Assembly: GCA_009469585.1 (NCBI GenBank)
Contig: SSXW01000028.1
Span: forward strand, 1 to 44,675
Direction: 5' to 3'
DNA length: 44,675 nt
Source: Dechloromonas sp. Dech2017
GTDB taxonomy: Bacteria > Pseudomonadota > Gammaproteobacteria > Burkholderiales > Rhodocyclaceae
Positions 1 through 8,753 of this stretch are shown here, in pieces. The notes below the pieces were generated by a model. It was not told the origin of the DNA and did not search any database. It worked only from the letters and a program-made list of their open reading frames with translations. How positions within the stretch are numbered: the stretch's first letter is position 1; the number at the start of each line of letters is the position of its first letter. The position numbers were made by a program, and so were the translations under genes.

Positions 1-267
1 CGGCCCGCGCCCCGGGCTGGCCCGCTGCAGCGTCGGCGGGCTGAGCGCGCTGGCCGGCCGCAGCGCCGCCGCGGCCGGCAGGCTGACGATGCGGCGCGCC
101 ACCTGCCTGGCCTCGACCTCGGCCGCATCGCCCGGCGCCGAGACGCGCAGGCTCTGGCACTGCACGCGCAAGGGCGCGCTGCCGGCGACCACCGGCTCGG
201 CCACCCGGACGACCGCCGCCGGCAGCGGCGGCGACGGGCGGTTGACCAGGCGGGCGGCGGCTTCCAT
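1..267 (-). CDS. eCIS core (DUF4157-like) protein, N-terminal fragment cut by window edge
   Basis: This is the first 89 codons of a minus-strand gene that continues beyond base 1. The ATG at 267 follows a GAGG ribosome-binding sequence, and an in-frame TGA at 277-279 fixes this as the start. The N-terminus is Pro/Ala/Val-rich and apparently disordered. Around residues 44-60 it reads [18 protein letters not shown], which resembles the 'PGDxxExEADRVAxxV' opening of DUF4157 proteins, the so-called eCIS core domain. In that family the domain marks proteins encoded with extracellular contractile injection systems, often large effectors or putative toxins with a metallopeptidase-like HExxH downstream. 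That part lies outside the window, so I cannot say whether this copy is catalytic or a toxin. It follows the AAA+ ATPase gene after 196 bp and is probably in the same transcription unit. The call rests on one short motif plus context. Confidence 0.55.
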   Translation of the reverse strand, partial: MEAAARLVNRPSPPLPAAVVRVAEPVVAGSAPLRVQCQSLRVSAPGDAAEVEARQVARRIVSLPAAAALRPASALSPPTLQRASPGRGP

Positions 268-463
268 GGCCTTGCCTCAGGCGCCGGGCCGGCTGGGCGG
301 GTAGCCTACCGCCAGTAACGCCGGCCCCGCCGCCGCCCCTGACCCGGGCTGGAGGGGAACGCTAGCGGCGAACAACAAGGCCAAGCCCCCTTCCGGGCGG
401 CCCGGCGCCGATTGACCGGGGGTGATGGCGCGGGGCAGTTGGCGGCTATGCATGGCCCGCCGG

Positions 464-1810
464 TCAGAAGCCCCGGCCCTCCTTGTGCAGCTCGCGGCGC
501 AGGCCGTCGTCGATGTCCTCGGCGGCCAGCCGGCGGTCGCCACGGACCAGGCTCTTCAGCGCCGCGTAGCGGATGATGTTGACAATGGTGCCGCCGGAAA
601 TCTCGTGCTTCTCGGCGAGGCGGACGAAATCGAGCTCGCCGTCGCGTTCGAGCAGGGCCGGCACCGATTCCGCCCACAGCCGGTAGCGCTGCTCGGCCTC
701 TGGCATGGGGAAGGCGATCACCGACTGGAAGCGGCGGGTGAAGGCCTCGTCGATGTTGCCGCGCAGGTTGGACGACAGGATGACGACGCCGGGGAAATCC
801 TCGATGCGCTGCAGCAGGTAGCTGACCTCCTGGTTGGCGTAGCGGTCGTGGGCGCTGTCGACGCGGGTGCGCTTGCCGAACAGGGCGTCGGCCTCGTCGA
901 AGAAGAGGATCCAGCCGCGCTGTTCGGCCAGGTCGAAGACGCGGGCCAGGTTCTTCTCGGTTTCGCCGATGTATTTCGAGACGACCATCGACAGGTCGAC
1001 GCGATGCACCTCGCGCTGGCACAGCTTGCCGAGCAGGCAGGCCGACAGCGTCTTGCCGGTACCGGGCGGGCCGTGGAACAGGCAGGTGTAGCCGGGGCGC
1101 AGGCGGGCCGCCATGCCCAGCGTGTGGAGCAGCGTGTCGCCGTGCTCCAGCCAGTCGCGGACTTCTTCGAGCTGGGCCAGGGTGGCCGGCGGCAGCACCA
1201 GGTCGTTCCACTGCAGCCCGGTGTCGACGCGCTGGGCGGGCAGCGCCTCGCCGTCGCCGCCCGGCGCCTCGAGGCCGAACAGGGCGAGCAGGCCGGGTGC
1301 CGGCTGCAGGCGGCCGGCGAGCAGCGATTCGCCGGGCGGCGCGACCAGCGGCTGCAGCACCTCGCCGCCGAACAGCGCTGGGCTCTCGCCGAGCAGCTTG
1401 ATGGCGCGCAGGCGTTCGCCCAGCGCGTCGCCGGCGAGCAGGAAACAGGCCGTCTCGCCGGTCGGCAGGAAATGCCCGGAGACCGCGCCCTGGATGCCGC
1501 CGAACTCGCTGTAGCCGCGCTGGGTGGCCGGGTTGGGCGCCCACAGCACGTCGAGCAGCTGCGGGCTGAGATAGGGGGCGAGGGCGAGCAGCACGATCAG
1601 GCGCTCGGCGGCGCCCAGCCCGTGCCGGCGCAGGAATTCGGCGTAGGACGAAGGGCTGTCGGCCAGTCCGGGCGGCGGGCGCTCGGCGGGCAGCGGCGGG
1701 TTGGCCGGCGTTTCGGCGAAATAGGTGTCGAGGCGCAGCTGCAGCAGCACGGCCAGCCAGGCGAGGTCGGCGTCGAGGTCGCGGGCGGTGGCGTTCAGGC
1801 GCTCGGCCAT
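464..1810 (-). CDS. AAA+ ATPase of the contractile injection system (Afp15/Pvc15-like)
   Basis: This 448-aa protein has an unfamiliar helical N-terminal half and a C-terminal AAA+ module. Visible motifs are Walker A GPPGTGKT (about residues 245-252), Walker B ILFFDEADALFGKR (about 301-314), a sensor-like LSSN, and an arginine-finger region DEAFTRRF (about 360). Afp15/Pvc15-type ATPases are present in nearly all eCIS clusters and are needed for assembly or for loading cargo; they act in the producing cell's cytoplasm and are not a major part of the finished particle. The start overlaps the end of the tape-measure gene by 16 bp, which suggests translational coupling. The family assignment is strong from motifs and position; the precise role here is inferred. 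Confidence 0.9.
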   Translation of the reverse strand: MAERLNATARDLDADLAWLAVLLQLRLDTYFAETPANPPLPAERPPPGLADSPSSYAEFLRRHGLGAAERLIVLLALAPYLSPQLLDVLWAPNPATQRGYSEFGGIQGAVSGHFLPTGETACFLLAGDALGERLRAIKLLGESPALFGGEVLQPLVAPPGESLLAGRLQPAPGLLALFGLEAPGGDGEALPAQRVDTGLQWNDLVLPPATLAQLEEVRDWLEHGDTLLHTLGMAARLRPGYTCLFHGPPGTGKTLSACLLGKLCQREVHRVDLSMVVSKYIGETEKNLARVFDLAEQRGWILFFDEADALFGKRTRVDSAHDRYANQEVSYLLQRIEDFPGVVILSSNLRGNIDEAFTRRFQSVIAFPMPEAEQRYRLWAESVPALLERDGELDFVRLAEKHEISGGTIVNIIRYAALKSLVRGDRRLAAEDIDDGLRRELHKEGRGF

Positions 1811-3294
1811 TGGGTGTGCAGGCTGCGCGTCATCCAGGGCAGGCGCAGGTAGGCGATGCCCCAGGGCAGGCGGTCGAGGAGGATGTCGAAGGATTCGGCC
1901 TGCGGCCGCAGCAGCCAGCCGTCGCTGGCCGGGTAAAGCAGGCCGCCGCGCTGCAGGAAGGAGACGCGCAGGCCGTTCAGGCTGGTCTTGCCGAGCGCCG
2001 ACCAGTGGCCGACGACGGCGGCGAGCAGGGCGCTGCCCTCCTCCTTTTCGGCCACCCCGAGCAGGCCGCCGGCAACCGGCAGCGGCGCTTCGGGGGCCAG
2101 GCCGAGCAGCAGCTTGGCGGTGCCCAGCTCGAATTCATAGGCTTCGTCGCGGCCCGTGGCCAGCCAGTGCAGCAACGCCGCGGCGCGGGGCAGCAGGCCG
2201 GGCGGGAAAGGCTGGCCGGGGCGGTGGTCGGCCGCCACCCAGCCCAGGCCGGAAAAGAGGCGCAGCAGGTAGGGGTGAAGCAGGACCAGGCCGGCGGCAT
2301 ACACCGGCAGGCCGGGGGCCGCCTCGGCGGCTTGGGCGGCCGGGTCGGGCCCGCCGCCCAAGGCAGCGCTGCGGTCGACGGGAAAAATCGGCGAATTTTC
2401 AAATTCTGGCGGCGCTGCCGGCGGCCGGCCGGCGCCGCCGGCGAACAGCCCGCCGATCTGCTGCCACAGCGAGCGCTCCTCGGCGCTGCGCGGGAAGGCG
2501 CCGAGCGGCGAGGCGCCGACGCCGATCAGCCCGGCGCAGTCGGCCACCGCCGCCGACCAGTCGCGGCGCCCGGCGGCGCTCGGCAGCGGGCCGCTGGCAA
2601 CCAGCAGCAGGGCCAGCGCCTGCAGGCGCAGCGCATGGTCGGCCGGCCGCCCGGCAGCCAGGCGACACAGCGCGGCGACGGCATCGGCCAAGGCGCCGGA
2701 GGAGCCGGGCGCCGCCTCGGCGAAATCCCACCAGGCGGCCCGCCCGTCGTCGTCGAGCAGTTGCAGGAAGCGCAGCAGGCCGTGGCGCCGCGCCTCGCCG
2801 GCTGGCAGGTCGGCGAGCAAGGCGGGCCAGCTGGCGGCCGGATCGGCGCTGCGCCGGCGGGCCTCGTCGGTGAGCAGGCGGGCGACGTCGGCCGGGTCGC
2901 GGTCGGCCTCGAACCAGGCGATGCGGCCGCTCGCCAGGTAGAGGTGCAGGCGCTCGGCCGGTGTCGTTTCCGGAGGGGGTCGGGAATCGCCCCCGGCCGG
3001 GGCGGCCGCGATGGCGGCGGCCAGCGCCTGCCGCGCCGCTTCGCCGAGCCGGGCCGGCAGCGCCTCGGCCAGCTGGGCCGGCGAATCGACCGCCACCCTG
3101 ACCTCCAGCCGCGCCAGGCGGATCACCCGGCCGGCCTCGTCGCAGGCATCGAATGCCGTTTCCAGCGCCGTCTGCAGGCCGAGTTCGCACTCCCGGCGCA
3201 GCGTGGTGCGCAGCGCCAGCGCCTCGCCGGCGCTGGCCGTGTTGACCTGCCAGCGTTGGCGGCGAATGCGGTGGGTGGCACTGGTGGCGCGCAT
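1795..3294 (-). CDS. Contractile injection system tape-measure protein (CIS_TMP type)
   Basis: This 499-aa protein opens with a segment of the form 'HRIRRQRWQVNTASAGEALALR...', ending in an ARLEVRV strand. It closes with the block GLVLLHPYLLRLFSGLGW, then RAAALLHWLATG, LLLGLAP, a HWSALGKTSLNGLRVSFLQR region and LPWGIAYLRLPWM. This combination is what I know from proteins annotated as contractile-injection-system tape-measure proteins in Bacteroidetes and proteobacterial eCIS clusters. A tape-measure protein sits in the tube lumen and sets particle length. The middle (about residues 95-300) is Ala/Gly/Arg-rich and variable. At about residues 298-308 the protein contains SPIFPVDRSAA, encoded by the antisense of a dispersed repeat (2371-2405), so a linker here has probably absorbed a repeat insertion. 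The gene begins 12 bp after the 930-aa gene ends. Confidence 0.82.
   Translation of the reverse strand: MRATSATHRIRRQRWQVNTASAGEALALRTTLRRECELGLQTALETAFDACDEAGRVIRLARLEVRVAVDSPAQLAEALPARLGEAARQALAAAIAAAPAGGDSRPPPETTPAERLHLYLASGRIAWFEADRDPADVARLLTDEARRRSADPAASWPALLADLPAGEARRHGLLRFLQLLDDDGRAAWWDFAEAAPGSSGALADAVAALCRLAAGRPADHALRLQALALLLVASGPLPSAAGRRDWSAAVADCAGLIGVGASPLGAFPRSAEERSLWQQIGGLFAGGAGRPPAAPPEFENSPIFPVDRSAALGGGPDPAAQAAEAAPGLPVYAAGLVLLHPYLLRLFSGLGWVAADHRPGQPFPPGLLPRAAALLHWLATGRDEAYEFELGTAKLLLGLAPEAPLPVAGGLLGVAEKEEGSALLAAVVGHWSALGKTSLNGLRVSFLQRGGLLYPASDGWLLRPQAESFDILLDRLPWGIAYLRLPWMTRSLHTQWPSA
2371..2405 (+). repeat. Dispersed repeat, copy A (inside tape-measure gene)
   Basis: GCGGTCGACGGGAAAAATCG, then GCGAATTTTCAAATT. 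Lies antisense within the CIS_TMP gene and encodes SPIFPVDR. Confidence 0.75.
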
Positions 3295-3306
3295 CGCCGT
3301 CCCGCC

Positions 3307-6099
3307 TCAGCCGATGCCGACCTTGTTCATCAACTGGTTGGCAACCAGCGCCGAACTGCCGCCCTGCACGTTGCCGGCGTTGGTCGCCGTCTGCTTCAGG
3401 TTGTCTTTCAGCCGGTTGCTGACCTCGCGGTCGGTGACCTGGTTGACAGCCAGCCCCACCGTTTCGTACACCGCCGCCTTGTCGGCCTCGAAGCGCACCG
3501 TCTCGGGCGCCGCCACGGCGAAGTACTCGACCGTGGTGCCGACCGAGTCGGCCAGCTGCTCCTCCATCTGCTTGATCTGCGCCTGCGCCTTGTCGCGGGT
3601 CTCGGCCGGCAGGCGGTCGTCGCCGGCCACGTCGCGCAGCCCCTTGATCTGCGCCTGCTGGCCCTGGATGATGGCCAGCATCTGCGCCATGTAGCTGTCG
3701 TTGGTCGCCGTCTTGCTGCCGGCGACCTCGGCCACCGTCGCCGTGCGGGTGTTCTTGATGACCTCGCCCAGGCTGCCCAGCGATTTCTGGAAAAAGCTGC
3801 TGTAGTTTTCCTGGATCTTGATTTCGGGCAGCACGCTCATCACCTTGAAGTCGTCGAAAGCCAGGTCGCGTGGCTTGATGAAGCTGATCGGCGGCACATC
3901 GAGCGGCAACCGCAACTCGATGTCCGGCTGCTTCAGGACGGGCTCGACCAGATCGCTCTCGTCGTTGTCGTCGAGCCAGTAGGGCAGCATCAGGTCGCCG
4001 ATGACATCGCCGGCATCGTTGTAAACCAGCACGAAGGTGCCGCCCGGCACGGTGCCCCCGGCATGTTCGAGGCCGGGATGCTCGAACAGCATGTTGGTCA
4101 GCAGCAGACGGTCCTTGTCGTCATCCTCGCGCTTCTTGAGGATGTCGCCCAGCCAGTCCACCCAGAGGTGGGTCTTGGTGCCGGCAAAGGCGTCGAGCGG
4201 CGAGATGACGTCATTGCGCGCCAGATCGCCGATCTCGATCTTGGCCTTGGCCGAGCCGACGATCAGGCTACCGATGGCCGGCGCCACACTGGTCTGCTGC
4301 GCCTGAAAGGCCTTGTAGCTGCGGGCGGCCAGGGGCCCGCTCCCCGTCGTGCCGACCAGCTGGTCGCGCCCCCTTTCCAGGGCGGCCTTGGCGGAACCGA
4401 GCGAGACGGTGTAATCCTTGGTCAGCGCCGCATACTGGACGACCGGCATGCCCACCTTGAGCTTGCGGTTTTCGTCCGCCACCCAGCCTTGCTGCGCCGT
4501 CTTGACCGAACCGGCCAGCGTGCTGCTGTAGGCGATGTTGTCGTTGAGGTGACTGACCAGATCCTGGCGCAACAGGTAGTGCAGGCTGTGCAGGCCTGTT
4601 CTCTTGAATTTCGGGCCGCGCACGATCAGGCGGCGCTCGTTGTGGGTCAGCGCGCTCATCACGGCGATCGGCAGGTTGCGCTGACGGACCAGCTTTTCGA
4701 GGGCAATCTCGGCGGCGTCGGCCTTCTGCCCGAGGAAGCCCTCGATGCGATAGAAATCGACGCCCCCCTGGTCGCTGGCGAAGGGGTCGTTCGGGTCGCC
4801 CTGGGCCGGGGTCGGCGTCCAGTGGTAGCCGAGCGTGTCGTCCGTCTCGCCGCGCGCCGCACGCCCCGGGTTCCAGCGCTGGCGCAGCGTGGCGTCGGCG
4901 GCATAGTAGGCCGGCACGGCGCGCTCGCCGAGGGCGGCCGTCTCGCGCCGGCTGGGGGTGATCTTGATGGTCTGCCCGGCGGGCAGGGAAAAAGCGGCGA
5001 GCAGTGCTCCGAACAGTTGCATGGCGTCGACCACGCGGCGCCGCTCGGCCGTGCCGCCGGACAGCCAGGGCGCCGGGTAGCAGCCGGTACGCAGTGCCGT
5101 CGGCTCGGCCAGGGCGCCGAGCAGCAGGTGCTTGGGGAAAGCCTCGGCGGCCGGCGCCAGCACGCTGTCGTCGGCAAACAGCGCGGCCCGCAAGTCGCCC
5201 CAGACGGCCACCAGATCCTTGGCGTGGGCGTGGAAATACTGGATGCCGGCCACCGTGCCGGGTAGCGCGTCAAGGCGCTTTTTCAGCTCGCCAGACCACG
5301 TGGCGGGGCTCGGCAGGCCGCCGATGGCGTGCCTCTCGAGCTGCTTGGTCAAGCGTTCGACAGCGGCCGACAGGGCCTTGAAAGTCGCCTCGGCCTGGCT
5401 GCGGTAACGGGCGGCGAAGCGCTCGGCGCTGGTCACGTCGACCCGGGCATCGTTGCCGGTGCCGAGGTCGGCGCGGCCGGCCCGCAGCCGCGGCAGCGAG
5501 GCGGCCAGGTCAGCGCCGGTGGGCAGGCTGACGGCAAGGCCGGATTTCTGCCCGATATCGCGGTCGACCAGCAGCAGGCGCTGCGTATTGCGGGCCGTAC
5601 GCCCCTTGTTGTCGCAATCGCCGCCGGTGCACAGGTCGGGATCGTTCTCGTAGCTCTCCATGAAGACGATGGCCAGCTTGTCCTTGAGCTCGTTGGCCAG
5701 TTCGGCCAGCGGCTTGCCGTCGCGCCGGTCGCCCTCGGCCAGCAGCTCGATCAGCGGCAGCATCCGGCCTTCGACATAGAACGGCTCGTAGGCCGGCGCC
5801 GTCTCGTCGTAGGGCAGCCAGCGGTCGAAAACGGTATCGGCGGCGAAGCCGAGCAGGTCGCCGTCGCTGGTCACCCCGACGCCGGCGCCGATGTGCAGGC
5901 GATCCTTGGCCAGACTGGGCCACAGGCCGCCGACGATGCCGACGCCGAGCAGCTGGGTGCGGGTCAGCCGGCCCTGGTCGTCCAGGTACTCGGTGACGCT
6001 GTTGAGCTGCCTTTCGGTCAGCACCTGGTCGCGCTCGAAAACGGCGTAGTCGGTGGTGACCTCGTTGAGGCGGCGGACGATCTTGAGGGGCTCGGCCAT
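3307..6099 (-). CDS. eCIS-associated 930-aa protein of unknown role (candidate baseplate/fibre component)
   Basis: I do not recognise a characterised domain here. The N-terminus has a conserved-looking block, FERDQVLTERQLNSVTEYLD followed by QGRLTRTQLLGVGIVGGL and a Gly-rich 'GAGVGVTSDGDLLGF' turn (about residues 22-85). I associate it with uncharacterised proteins encoded in eCIS operons, not with any phage tail fibre. The middle is mixed alpha/beta. The last 200 residues are helical and Gln/Ala/Asp-rich, possibly coiled coil (QMLAIIQGQQAQIKGL; AQAQIKQMEEQL). No signal peptide or membrane segment is visible. It sits between the Afp12-like baseplate gene and the tape-measure gene. In Afp/PVC clusters that is the position of Afp13, the tail fibre, so a fibre or receptor-binding role is possible by position only. 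The ATG follows a GGGAG at a suitable distance and starts 15 bp after the upstream stop. Confidence 0.75.
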   Translation of the reverse strand: MAEPLKIVRRLNEVTTDYAVFERDQVLTERQLNSVTEYLDDQGRLTRTQLLGVGIVGGLWPSLAKDRLHIGAGVGVTSDGDLLGFAADTVFDRWLPYDETAPAYEPFYVEGRMLPLIELLAEGDRRDGKPLAELANELKDKLAIVFMESYENDPDLCTGGDCDNKGRTARNTQRLLLVDRDIGQKSGLAVSLPTGADLAASLPRLRAGRADLGTGNDARVDVTSAERFAARYRSQAEATFKALSAAVERLTKQLERHAIGGLPSPATWSGELKKRLDALPGTVAGIQYFHAHAKDLVAVWGDLRAALFADDSVLAPAAEAFPKHLLLGALAEPTALRTGCYPAPWLSGGTAERRRVVDAMQLFGALLAAFSLPAGQTIKITPSRRETAALGERAVPAYYAADATLRQRWNPGRAARGETDDTLGYHWTPTPAQGDPNDPFASDQGGVDFYRIEGFLGQKADAAEIALEKLVRQRNLPIAVMSALTHNERRLIVRGPKFKRTGLHSLHYLLRQDLVSHLNDNIAYSSTLAGSVKTAQQGWVADENRKLKVGMPVVQYAALTKDYTVSLGSAKAALERGRDQLVGTTGSGPLAARSYKAFQAQQTSVAPAIGSLIVGSAKAKIEIGDLARNDVISPLDAFAGTKTHLWVDWLGDILKKREDDDKDRLLLTNMLFEHPGLEHAGGTVPGGTFVLVYNDAGDVIGDLMLPYWLDDNDESDLVEPVLKQPDIELRLPLDVPPISFIKPRDLAFDDFKVMSVLPEIKIQENYSSFFQKSLGSLGEVIKNTRTATVAEVAGSKTATNDSYMAQMLAIIQGQQAQIKGLRDVAGDDRLPAETRDKAQAQIKQMEEQLADSVGTTVEYFAVAAPETVRFEADKAAVYETVGLAVNQVTDREVSNRLKDNLKQTATNAGNVQGGSSALVANQLMNKVGIG

Positions 6100-6114
6100 G
6101 GTCGGACTCCCGGT

Positions 6115-8742
6115 CTAGGCTTCTGGAAGCTCGGTGGCGCTGCCCAGGGCGGCGCGGCCGAGAATGAAGGGGGGCGGCTCCAGCTGGCCGCAAGGATGCA
6201 GGCCAGTGGGCGGGTAGACGTTCTTGGCGCGGGTCAGCGCATCGATCAGCCGGCCGCGCTTGGCCGCTGCATCGGCGCTGGCGGCGCCGGAACGGATGGC
6301 CAGCCAGTCGCGGTAGGCGCCCTCGATGGCCGCCATGTCGTCGGTATTGACCCAGCAGATGCGGGCCAGCAGGTGGGCCGGCGCCTCTTCGCGCAGCGTG
6401 GTTTCGACGAAACGGCGGAAATCCATGTCGCGGAAGCGGCCGGTGTAGGCCGGCAGGACGATGGTCAGGCGGTGGCTGTAGGGGTCGAGATCGGCGCAAT
6501 CGGCACAGCCGGGGTCGATGCAGATGTCCATCAGCGGGTCGTCGGCAGCGTCGGCGAGGAGCAGCAGGTGCTCGATGACGTACAGGCCCTCGCCGCTGTA
6601 TTGCGCGCGTAGGTGGGCGATCAGCTCGGCGATGGCGCCCTCCATCGCCGCTTCGCTGGGGAAATATTCGATGCGCCGGGCGAGCACCTCCCCGGCCGCA
6701 TCGACGATGTTGAAATACCAGCGCCGTTCGGCCTCCGGCGTCGCCTCGCTGCCGGTGCGTTTGCGCTGGTAGCCCTCGGGCATCTGGGCCCGGGCGATGG
6801 CCTGTTCCATCTCGGTCCGCGCCGCCGCGGCCGTCGCGTAGTGCGTGCTGCTCGACAGCAGGATCTTGGCGCTGACCGGGTGACGCAGGCGGAAGCGGTA
6901 CTCGGTGGCGTTGTCCGGCACCTTGTCGACTTCGGCGTACATGTCGTAGGCGACATCCGACAGGTTGCGGCGGGCCGGGTTGGCGATGTCGAGCAGGCGG
7001 GCGATGCGCCGCTCGTAGCCGGAAAGATTGCGCGTCGTACCCCACAATTCGTCCGCTCCCTGCAGGCTGGCGTCGTAACCCAGGCCACGCTCGCCGCCGA
7101 TCGCCGCGTAGTCGGCGAGAAAGCGGCACTTGGCCTCGGCCGCCTGGGCCGGCCCCATGCCGAAGCGCCCCTGCATGACGGCCACGTAGTCGGCGAAATC
7201 CTCGGCGTAACGGGCCAGCAGGTGGTCGAGAAAGCGGTTGCGGCGAACCAGGCCGCTGTCGTCCGGCTCGACGATGCCGGCCAGCGTGGCGCCATCGAAG
7301 CCGGCGACGTAGATCTTTTCCCAGTCCGGGTAACTCGTCACCTGCTGCCCGAAATAGCTGGCAGCCACGGCGGGATCGGCCGAAAAAAGGTCGCGGACAT
7401 GGGCCAACTGCGCCGCATAGCCGGCCAGGACGTGATCGAAGACGGTCAGCCAGCCCTTGAACTGCAGGGCCTGGGCCTGGCGCGGCAGGCTGGCGGCAGG
7501 CGGCAGGCCGGCTTCGGACAGGCCATAGATGGCCGGGAAATCGCCCTGCACGCTGCGGTAGGCCGCCAGGTTGCGGTAGCGGCCAAGCGGAATCGCCCAG
7601 TCGCCCGGGTTGCCGGCCTCGACCTTCTGCCGCTCGGCCTCGCCCAGCGCCTTGAGGCGGCTTGCCACCTGGCCGGGGTCGGCGACCACCGGCAGGTTTT
7701 TCTTGTAGAAGGCCAGCCGGCCGATCCCTTCGGCCAGTCGCGGCTGGCAGCCCGGGGCCACCGGCAGGCGCCACTTGTCGGCCGGTGCCTGCGGCTGGCC
7801 GGCCGCATCGAGCGGGTTGAGCAGGATGTCGCGCACGGCGACCACGCCGGGGATGTCCATGATGACGCTGATCACGTCGGACAGGCGGACCTCGCTGCGC
7901 AACTCGCTGGCCGCCAGTTCGTCGTCGGGGATGAATCCGTTGGCCAGGTGCGGGCCTTCGAAGATTTCCGGCACCGTCCATGTCGTGCCGTCGGCATGGC
8001 GGCGGACCAGCATGTCGGACAGCGGGTAGTTGAGCACCGGCGGCGCCAGGAAGCGGTCGACAGCAAAACGCAGGTCGGCGGCGACTTGCACGATATCGGC
8101 GTCGGCCGCCAGGTCGACCTCGGCGCACAGGCTGAAGCCGGCGACCCGCAGCTCGCGCACCGGGCCGACGAAATCCATGCCCAGGCCGCGGTTGTCGTGC
8201 AGGGTGGCGAGCACGTCGCGGCGGATGCCGTCGCGCTGCTCGGCGGTCCGCACCTCGTCCATGTACTCGATGGTCGCCTGGTAGCGGCCGGCCACGGAAA
8301 TCGGCCGCTCGGCCGGGTGGCCGGTCGGCTGGCGGTGCACCTTGCCGGTCGCCGGGTTGGCGATCAGGGTGACCGGCACCGGGTGCAGCCAGGCGTTCTT
8401 GACGCCCTTCAGGTCGATCAGCAGCTTGCGGTAGTCGGTCAGCGTCACCGGGGCGTTGGGCAGGATGTCGGCCGCCCTGGCGAACAATTTGCCCATCGCC
8501 GTGGCGTTGTCGGCGGGCGCGGCGAGCAGGTCCTCGACCGGGAAACGGGCGCGGAAGGCAAGATCGGTCAGGGCGTAGGCCAGCAACTCGAGCTGGGTGA
8601 TGCCGGGGTCGTGCGTGTTGTGGTCGGTCCACCCCTGGCGCGACAGGCGGCGGATGGCGGCCAGGCCGCGTTCGAAGAGCTGGCGCTGATCGAGCGCCGG
8701 GTCGGTCTCGGGGCGGCTGGCGATGGTCGGGCGAAGGAGCAT
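6115..8742 (-). CDS. Baseplate component, Afp12/Pvc12-like
   Basis: An 875-aa protein encoded directly after the gp47-like gene. I chose the ATG at 8742 (MLLRPTIASRPETDPALDQR), 11 bp after the stop of the upstream gene; longer readings into that gene are out of frame with it. The N-terminal block AIRRLSRQGWTDHNTHDPGITQLELLAYALTDL (about residues 28-60) is the signature-like opening I know from Afp12/Pvc12 and related 'baseplate J-like' proteins. There the conserved W(T/P)DxxxxDPGITLLEL motif is shared with gp6-type wedge proteins. This protein would pair with the gp47-like partner to form the baseplate wedges around the spike. It is long and has many Tyr/Phe-rich mixed alpha/beta segments but no transmembrane helix. 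Identity as a wedge protein is well supported; the exact homologue within the family is less certain. Confidence 0.82.
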   Translation of the reverse strand: MLLRPTIASRPETDPALDQRQLFERGLAAIRRLSRQGWTDHNTHDPGITQLELLAYALTDLAFRARFPVEDLLAAPADNATAMGKLFARAADILPNAPVTLTDYRKLLIDLKGVKNAWLHPVPVTLIANPATGKVHRQPTGHPAERPISVAGRYQATIEYMDEVRTAEQRDGIRRDVLATLHDNRGLGMDFVGPVRELRVAGFSLCAEVDLAADADIVQVAADLRFAVDRFLAPPVLNYPLSDMLVRRHADGTTWTVPEIFEGPHLANGFIPDDELAASELRSEVRLSDVISVIMDIPGVVAVRDILLNPLDAAGQPQAPADKWRLPVAPGCQPRLAEGIGRLAFYKKNLPVVADPGQVASRLKALGEAERQKVEAGNPGDWAIPLGRYRNLAAYRSVQGDFPAIYGLSEAGLPPAASLPRQAQALQFKGWLTVFDHVLAGYAAQLAHVRDLFSADPAVAASYFGQQVTSYPDWEKIYVAGFDGATLAGIVEPDDSGLVRRNRFLDHLLARYAEDFADYVAVMQGRFGMGPAQAAEAKCRFLADYAAIGGERGLGYDASLQGADELWGTTRNLSGYERRIARLLDIANPARRNLSDVAYDMYAEVDKVPDNATEYRFRLRHPVSAKILLSSSTHYATAAAARTEMEQAIARAQMPEGYQRKRTGSEATPEAERRWYFNIVDAAGEVLARRIEYFPSEAAMEGAIAELIAHLRAQYSGEGLYVIEHLLLLADAADDPLMDICIDPGCADCADLDPYSHRLTIVLPAYTGRFRDMDFRRFVETTLREEAPAHLLARICWVNTDDMAAIEGAYRDWLAIRSGAASADAAAKRGRLIDALTRAKNVYPPTGLHPCGQLEPPPFILGRAALGSATELPEA

Positions 8743-8753
8743 GTCGGTCCCGT

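Noticed and set aside
89..304. 71-codon plus-strand frame at the left edge
   Set aside because: Antisense to the DUF4157-like gene, which has a ribosome-binding site and a matching motif.
1810..5265. 1151-codon plus-strand open frame opposite the tape-measure and 930-aa genes
   Set aside because: Shadow of high-GC minus-strand genes with recognised domains; its product is low-complexity Gly/Ala/Arg/Gln.
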